Assembly (NCBI GenBank): GCA_037501455.1
Contig: CM074861.1
Location: 99,735,001 to 99,799,000, forward strand
From: Lantana camara
Taxonomy: Eukaryota; Streptophyta; Magnoliopsida; Lamiales; Verbenaceae
DNA length: 64,000 nt
Reading direction: 5' to 3'
Part shown: in pieces, positions 59,501 to 64,000 of the stretch
Layout of the letters: the number at the start of each line of letters is the position of its first letter
How positions within the stretch are numbered: the first letter of the stretch is position 1
Notes under the pieces: generated by a model
The model's database searches: none
Told to the model about the DNA's origin: nothing
Seen by the model: only the letters and a program-made list of their open reading frames with translations
Position numbers and translations under genes: made by a program

Positions 59501-59680
59501 CACATTTAAGGAATGATCAAGCAAGGACACATATTTGCATTTAGTCACATTGACAATTAATTCACGTAAAATTTCACTTTAACGATAATTTCATATAAGT
59601 TCATGGAAATAGAATGCATCTAATGTTATGAAATTTATATAACATCACATAGTGCCTAAATGGAAAACCAGGGCATTACA
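56547..59680 (-). mobile_element. Solo LTR, copy C (3.1 kb), inside the CACTA element
   Basis: On plus TGTAGCGCCCCGAG...GGGCATTACA, flanked by GAATT (56,542-56,546) and AAATT (59,681-59,685), a 5-bp duplication with one mismatch. Shares CATCCCCCGCACCATAGCCC with copies A and B. No coding. It splits the CACTA left subterminal region. Confidence 0.75.
58760..58775. repeat. Palindrome in LTR copy C
   Basis: GTACCCGCCCGGGTAC, a 16-bp near-perfect palindrome, at the place corresponding to the arrays in copies A and B. Flanked by related half-sites (CTACCCGGTTGGG at about 58,714 and CCGGCCGAGG at about 58,795). Confidence 0.7.
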
Positions 59681-60190
59681 AAATTTGCAAACGAAAAGGG
59701 GCCTTTTGTAACCGAAAAATAGTGTTTGGCAACCAAATTGCAACCGAAAAATTCGATTGCAAAAACCCTGGTTGCAAAAGTTAGTAACCGATTTTTGCAA
59801 CCGAATTGTTTGCAGCCAAACTAGCACCCGGATTTTCGGTTGCAAAAAGCCCAGGTGTTGCATGTAAGCCACGTCACTTTGCAACCGAATATTCGGTTGC
59901 ATAGGTATGACTATTTTTGCAACCGAATATTCGGTTGTAAATCTAACATGGCACATTCTTTTTGCAACCGAATTTTTTGTTGCAAAGTAGTTAAAAAGTG
60001 TGCCAATTTTGCAACCAAAATTCGATTGCAAAAGTATATTATTTTGTATTTTTTTAATTAGTTTGCAACCGAATTTCAATTGCAAAAGACAAATTATTTT
60101 TTATTTAAATTTATTTACAACCGAATATCTATTGCAAAAAATGAATTTTCAATTGTAAAATAGGCTCAAATTTGCAACTAAAATTTCAGG
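59681..60190. repeat. CACTA subterminal repeat cluster
   Basis: More than a dozen direct and inverted variants of TTTGCAACCGAA / TTCGGTTGCAAA in about 500 bp, often as back-to-back palindromes (GCAACCGAATATTCGGTTGC). In CACTA elements such clusters are transposase-binding sites. Confidence 0.8.
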
Positions 60191-61895
60191 AGCATTATCT
60201 AAAATTTAATATTCTAAACAGAAACAACTATTCAAATGATTCTCCAACATAAAAACACTACAAAAATTCTCCAACATATGCAAATACATCAATAGTATAA
60301 CATTTACAAATATGTCAAGAATCCAACATCTACAAATGCAACAATAATCTATATCAAAAAGTTCCATACTCAACATCAGCAAATGCATCTTTGTGAGAAC
60401 CTTGCTTGTCGCAACCTCCCATGATCTTGAACACAATCATTCAACTCCTTAATTATAACTGCATATAAGTGCTAAATCGTTTTTAAAACTTAACGAGCAA
60501 ACTTTAGAAAAAGATTAATACACACCTTACTCAATGCATCTCCAAGAACCTCTTGAGAAATCCTCTTGTCAAGGACGGACCAACTTCAGTACATAAACAA
60601 TAAACAAAGACAAGCTCTTAGTACATAAAGATACAACTAACTACGAACAATTTCAAAGTCGAAATGCACACTACTTAAGATAAACCATTAGTAACTAAAA
60701 ACATAGTAATTATAATTTATCAATAATCATCATTTAGTTTATGAAGTGAATATGCTAATTGGATTCATGTAATGCATTAATTTACCACGAAAATTGCTTG
60801 TGATGAAACCCACAAGCTTTGAGGCAAATCTCTCACAAGACTCTAACAAGTTTGGATGCTTTTCCATCAAAAGATCTCTCCAACTAAAACAACACCTAAA
60901 CAATCATGACTCATGGTAGAATAATTAGCTTAAGTCTTAAAAATAAATATTCGGAAGAAAACCTGTTAAATGCTCCAAATAAAAAACGAAGAAAAAATAG
61001 GAAAAAAGATTGGATATTAATGCCAACTTGTTCACCCTCCAAAGGCAGCGGCCACTTCAGAGTTTTACATAGTTCTGTACCTTGAACCAAGATCATCACC
61101 ATGATAGTGCAAGAACAATTAGTTTATCAGTGAATCAGCATTAATATTAGACATTGTGGATGTAAATAAGAACCAAGAAAAATAGCAAAACTTAAATATA
61201 GGCAGTTTAAATATAGTAAAATTCCCACAATATTTTGAGACGATCTAGAGCAAGCACAACATTTTCAATGTGTTATTTCTTAAATAATAAACAAAATTAA
61301 TTAACATAAAGTATATAGAGTGCACAATGTTCACCCCCTAATTTGTTGTGAAATATTTTATATTTAAATCTTAATGCATAGAGATGATTTCAAATTCATC
61401 CCAAAGAAACAAAATCTACATAAAAAGGACAACATTGGCAACAGAATCATTTCACTCCAATCATATGGCAAAACCTGATAGTTTACATATCTCTATGACT
61501 CTTATCTATTGATCCCGTAAATAGCAAAGAAAACTTAGTTATTCTGAACCATTTGAACACGGTACTCAACATCTCAACAAAAAGTCTCCAAGAGATTAAC
61601 CAACACACTTAGTCTCATTTAGATAATCAAGACAAACAACGGGAAAAAGGGCAAGCAATTTTACCACGCATTAGTGAACGAACGGCTTTTGATAGTGAAA
61701 TCATCGACGTACATGGAAACAAAATCGAAGACAATATTCATCCCACCTCTACAATAGCCGGTCAATCGTCAATTGAACCAAATGCCAAACATGCGCAACA
61801 CCCTGTAAATTTAAGTAAAAAAATCTTCATAAAAATTTAATGTAGATTGACATAAACATATAAAACCCTAATTCAATCGGAAATAAAACCACATG
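60191..61895. other. CACTA interior, no domain recognised
   Basis: AT-rich, short frames only (longest about 76 codons). Poly(A)-like and exon-like stretches exist on the minus strand, but none matches a transposase motif I can name. Confidence 0.4.
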
Positions 61896-61974
61896 AGGAG
61901 TTGTGGACTCAGATTTAAGTACTCGAACAGTGCCTCGTTGTTGCTTCCTTACCTTACTTGTTTTGCAGCTTCAG

Positions 61975-62233
61975 TTTTTTATGAGAGAGAGACAGAGAGA
62001 GGCGGGGGCTGAAGTGGCGAAGATGCGGCGGAAAACAAAGAAGAGGGGCGCGAACAGGGTTGAAAGGAGCGACGGCGGCAGATGGTAGAGGAGAGGAGGG
62101 GAGGGGCGGCTGGCGGTGGGGTTGCAGGCAGCGAAATTGGGGAGGGTGGGAAGGAAAGAGGTTTTGGGGGAAAATTTTGGGCAGAAGAGGATAAATTTGG
62201 GAGATTTGGGGGGAATGAAATATTCAAATGCAC
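61975..62233 (-). other. G-rich / pyrimidine-strand island with Pro-Ser-rich frame
   Basis: The plus strand is purine-rich (GAGAGAGA, GGAGGGGAGGGG). The minus strand has an 84-codon frame of Pro/Ser/Leu low complexity. It may be the 5' leader or promoter of the CACTA gene on the minus strand. No domain. Confidence 0.35.
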
Positions 62234-62324
62234 TTGTGAATTATAATATATTTCAAGTGATTATAGTTATATACTATGTAATATTATTAATGTAAATATC
62301 TATATATTATAGCATTTAATATGA

Positions 62325-62688
62325 TATAGTAAATTCGTGCACACTCATGTGTAATAAAAAAAATATATTATTATTCAAATAATATGTTGAACTAAATTTG
62401 TTGTGTTAATGTAAATTTTATAATATAAATAAATGAATGAATAAAATAGAATAATATTATATTAATACAAATAGTAAAAAAAAAAAATAGATAAGAAGAA
62501 TATAATAAAAAAAGTTTGAAGTGAGGTGAAAGAAAAAAGAGTTCACAAATAAATAAAAAGTAACATATAGTTGGAGTGCAGTAAAATATATACATATAAA
62601 AAAAAAAAAAAGAATTTTTAGAGTTCAAGAAACCAAAACATTTAGTTTTAGTGTCTTTCATTTAATAATAGTATAGACGTAATATCTA
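62325..62688 (-). mobile_element. Helitron-like fragment
   Basis: The minus-strand tip TCTATACTATTATTAAATG at 62,688 matches that of the 22.9-kb Helitron (TCTATACTATTATATTAAG). At the other end a GTGCACACTCATGTGT hairpin resembles the Helitron 3' hairpin, but the final CTAG reads CTAT. The interior is A-rich. Confidence 0.45.
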
Positions 62689-63186
62689 TAATAAATATAA
62701 ATATCTGTATATTATAGTATATCCATTTAATAGATTTATAACTTCACTTCTTACCAAAAAAATTAATAATAGAAATTACACTTCGCATATCATATAATAT
62801 CATGTTTTATGTCAATTCTTAATTACATAGTCATATGATATTTAATATATAACACAAATTCAAATATTTGAATATCATATTTTTTTAATAGAAATAGAAT
62901 TATCAATTATAGCATTTTGTAGACCTATGAGTTGTGACTATATATTATATTATTTTAATAGACCCCTTATCGCAATAAACTTATTTTCACTTTATAATTA
63001 CATATATGTTATATATTATAACATTTATTATCATTTTAATTCGAAAACTTGTATTACACAACGACTTAAAAGATTTGAGATTCTTTATATATCATTGAAA
63101 TAATTTAGAAATTACATATAATATATAATATGTATAACACTTATAAAGTACATATTATATCATTATATGAGACGAGTAATTAATAA

Positions 63187-63480
63187 CTAGCAATTTTGCA
63201 CCCTCATAAAAATTAAGATTCTAAGCAGGTAATCCATAAAATACATGAATAGTATTTGAGATCAGTTATCTCCACAATACATAATGAGATCGGTTAGTGT
63301 TGTACGATGATTTTTTTTTTTAAATCAAATAAAATTAGAATAAAATTTAAGAAATAGAGAGTCCAAGAAAACCGCTTGAGAAGAGTTAGTGTTGTATTTT
63401 TTTTTTTTAATCAAATAAAATTAAAACAAAATTAAAAAGAAATTTAGACTACAAGAAAACATTTTGAGAACGATTAGTAT
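63187..63480 (-). mobile_element. Helitron-like 3' end and tandem 90-bp units
   Basis: CTAGCAATTTTGCACCCTCAT at 63,187 is the inverse of a Helitron 3' end (TGCAAAATTGCTAG then T), and GATTCTAAGCAGGTAATCC follows as in the first Helitron (GATTCTAAG...). Two units containing GTTAGTGTTGTA, poly(T) and AATCAAATAAAATTA follow (about 63,293 and 63,385). Confidence 0.4.
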
Positions 63481-63505
63481 TGCAAAATTATTGTTTCTAG
63501 TAGTG

Positions 63506-64000
63506 TATTTATAATTATATCATAAATATATCATTTCATATTATATAATATCATATCAGTATATAATATCTATCATAAATATAATATCAGTATATTATAG
63601 TATTTAATAGACATATAGTCATCTATTATACCATTTGATATCTTTTATAGTGATCACTTGTGAAAATTACGTTAGTATATCATATATAATATCGTGTGTT
63701 ATGTCAATTCTCAAAATTAAATGTCGTATATGACATATAATATAATATCAATATACAAGTATAACACCTTAATGATTCATAATGTATATTATATCTCGTA
63801 AAACATAACCTTTAAATTTTATCACATAGTTTTCAGTAGTTACAACAATATAATGATAATTATTAATTAATATTACCACAATATAATCATATAAGTAATT
63901 ATAATTAATTATAATCATTTAATATCTATTATAATATATATATCGTTTGTAGAAATTACTTCGATCTGCACAGCATATATCATATTACGCATTATATCAA
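63506..64000. other. AT-rich intergenic DNA
   Basis: No open frame of note, no element end. Repeated ATATATATCAT and ATTATAATAT motifs only. Confidence 0.5.

Larger units (their letters stand above)
56513..63505. mobile_element. CACTA-like DNA transposon with nested LTR
   Basis: Left tip CACTACTAGAAAACATGG at 56,513. A right tip ...TTGTTTCTAGTAGTG ends at 63,505, inverse of the first 12 bases. Just inside the left end are TTTTTGTAACCGAATT and, after the nested LTR, many TTTGCAACCGAA-type subterminal repeats (59,681-60,190). The right side lacks matching subterminal repeats and the 3-bp flanks (TGA and TAT) differ, so the pairing of ends is tentative. No transposase domain was recognised inside. 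Confidence 0.5.

Noticed and set aside
59840..60085. Cys-rich frames on both strands
   Set aside because: They are translations of the CAACCGAA/TTCGGTTGC subterminal repeats (CNRIFGCK-type strings), not zinc-finger proteins.

Overview
This is plant nuclear DNA, most likely from a eudicot. The evidence is spliced plant genes (a PEX10-like gene and a 13-exon family-1 beta-glucosidase), a piece of plastid ycf1, and most classes of plant transposable element: Ty1/copia, Ty3/gypsy, LINE, SINE, hAT, Mutator-like (MULE), CACTA and Helitron. The glucosidase lacks a signal peptide and resembles the strictosidine/raucaffricine-type branch, which hints at an asterid; that is inference only. No bacterial or viral replicon is present.

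Layout. 1-3.6 kb: relics of a PDR-type ABC transporter, plastid ycf1 and a protein kinase. 3.9-7.4 kb: a three-level nest, a tRNA-derived SINE split by a decayed hAT element that is itself split by a MULE carrying gene-like sequence. 7.4-10.1 kb: little coding signal, ending in the 3' half of a tRNA-Asp. 10.3-17.9 kb: a PEX10-like gene whose first exon is cut by a very young copia element (identical LTRs, open 1,513-aa gag-pol) and which also lacks its middle exons. 18.4-22.6 kb: a decayed MULE transposase gene on the minus strand, without its catalytic core and with a tandemly amplified small exon. 22.9-23.4 kb: a small Helitron. 23.4-37.0 kb: a MULE with about 150-bp TIRs and a 9-bp target duplication, containing a whole minus-strand Tat-like gypsy element with a spliced antisense ORF. 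37.0-50.0 kb: a duplicated flank that brackets an old copia element, itself broken by two solo LTRs and a MITE. 50.0-50.9 kb: a LINE fragment and a MITE just upstream of the glucosidase. 51.0-54.7 kb: the beta-glucosidase, the only host gene here that looks intact. 55.1-64.0 kb: two more LTR copies, a CACTA-like element with subterminal repeats, and AT-rich Helitron-like debris.

The window is mainly a stratified record of insertions in which many events can be ordered by nesting. Two loci touch host biology: the glucosidase, with all visible GH1 catalytic residues and an unusually long loop, and the PEX10-like copy, which cannot encode the peroxisomal ubiquitin ligase. The least explained structure is in the solo-LTR family between 39 and 60 kb. 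Three copies carry GC-rich 16-bp palindromes at the same internal place, but each copy has a different palindrome sequence (GGTCGCG/CGCGACC, GGGAACGGCCGTTCCC, GTACCCGCCCGGGTAC).
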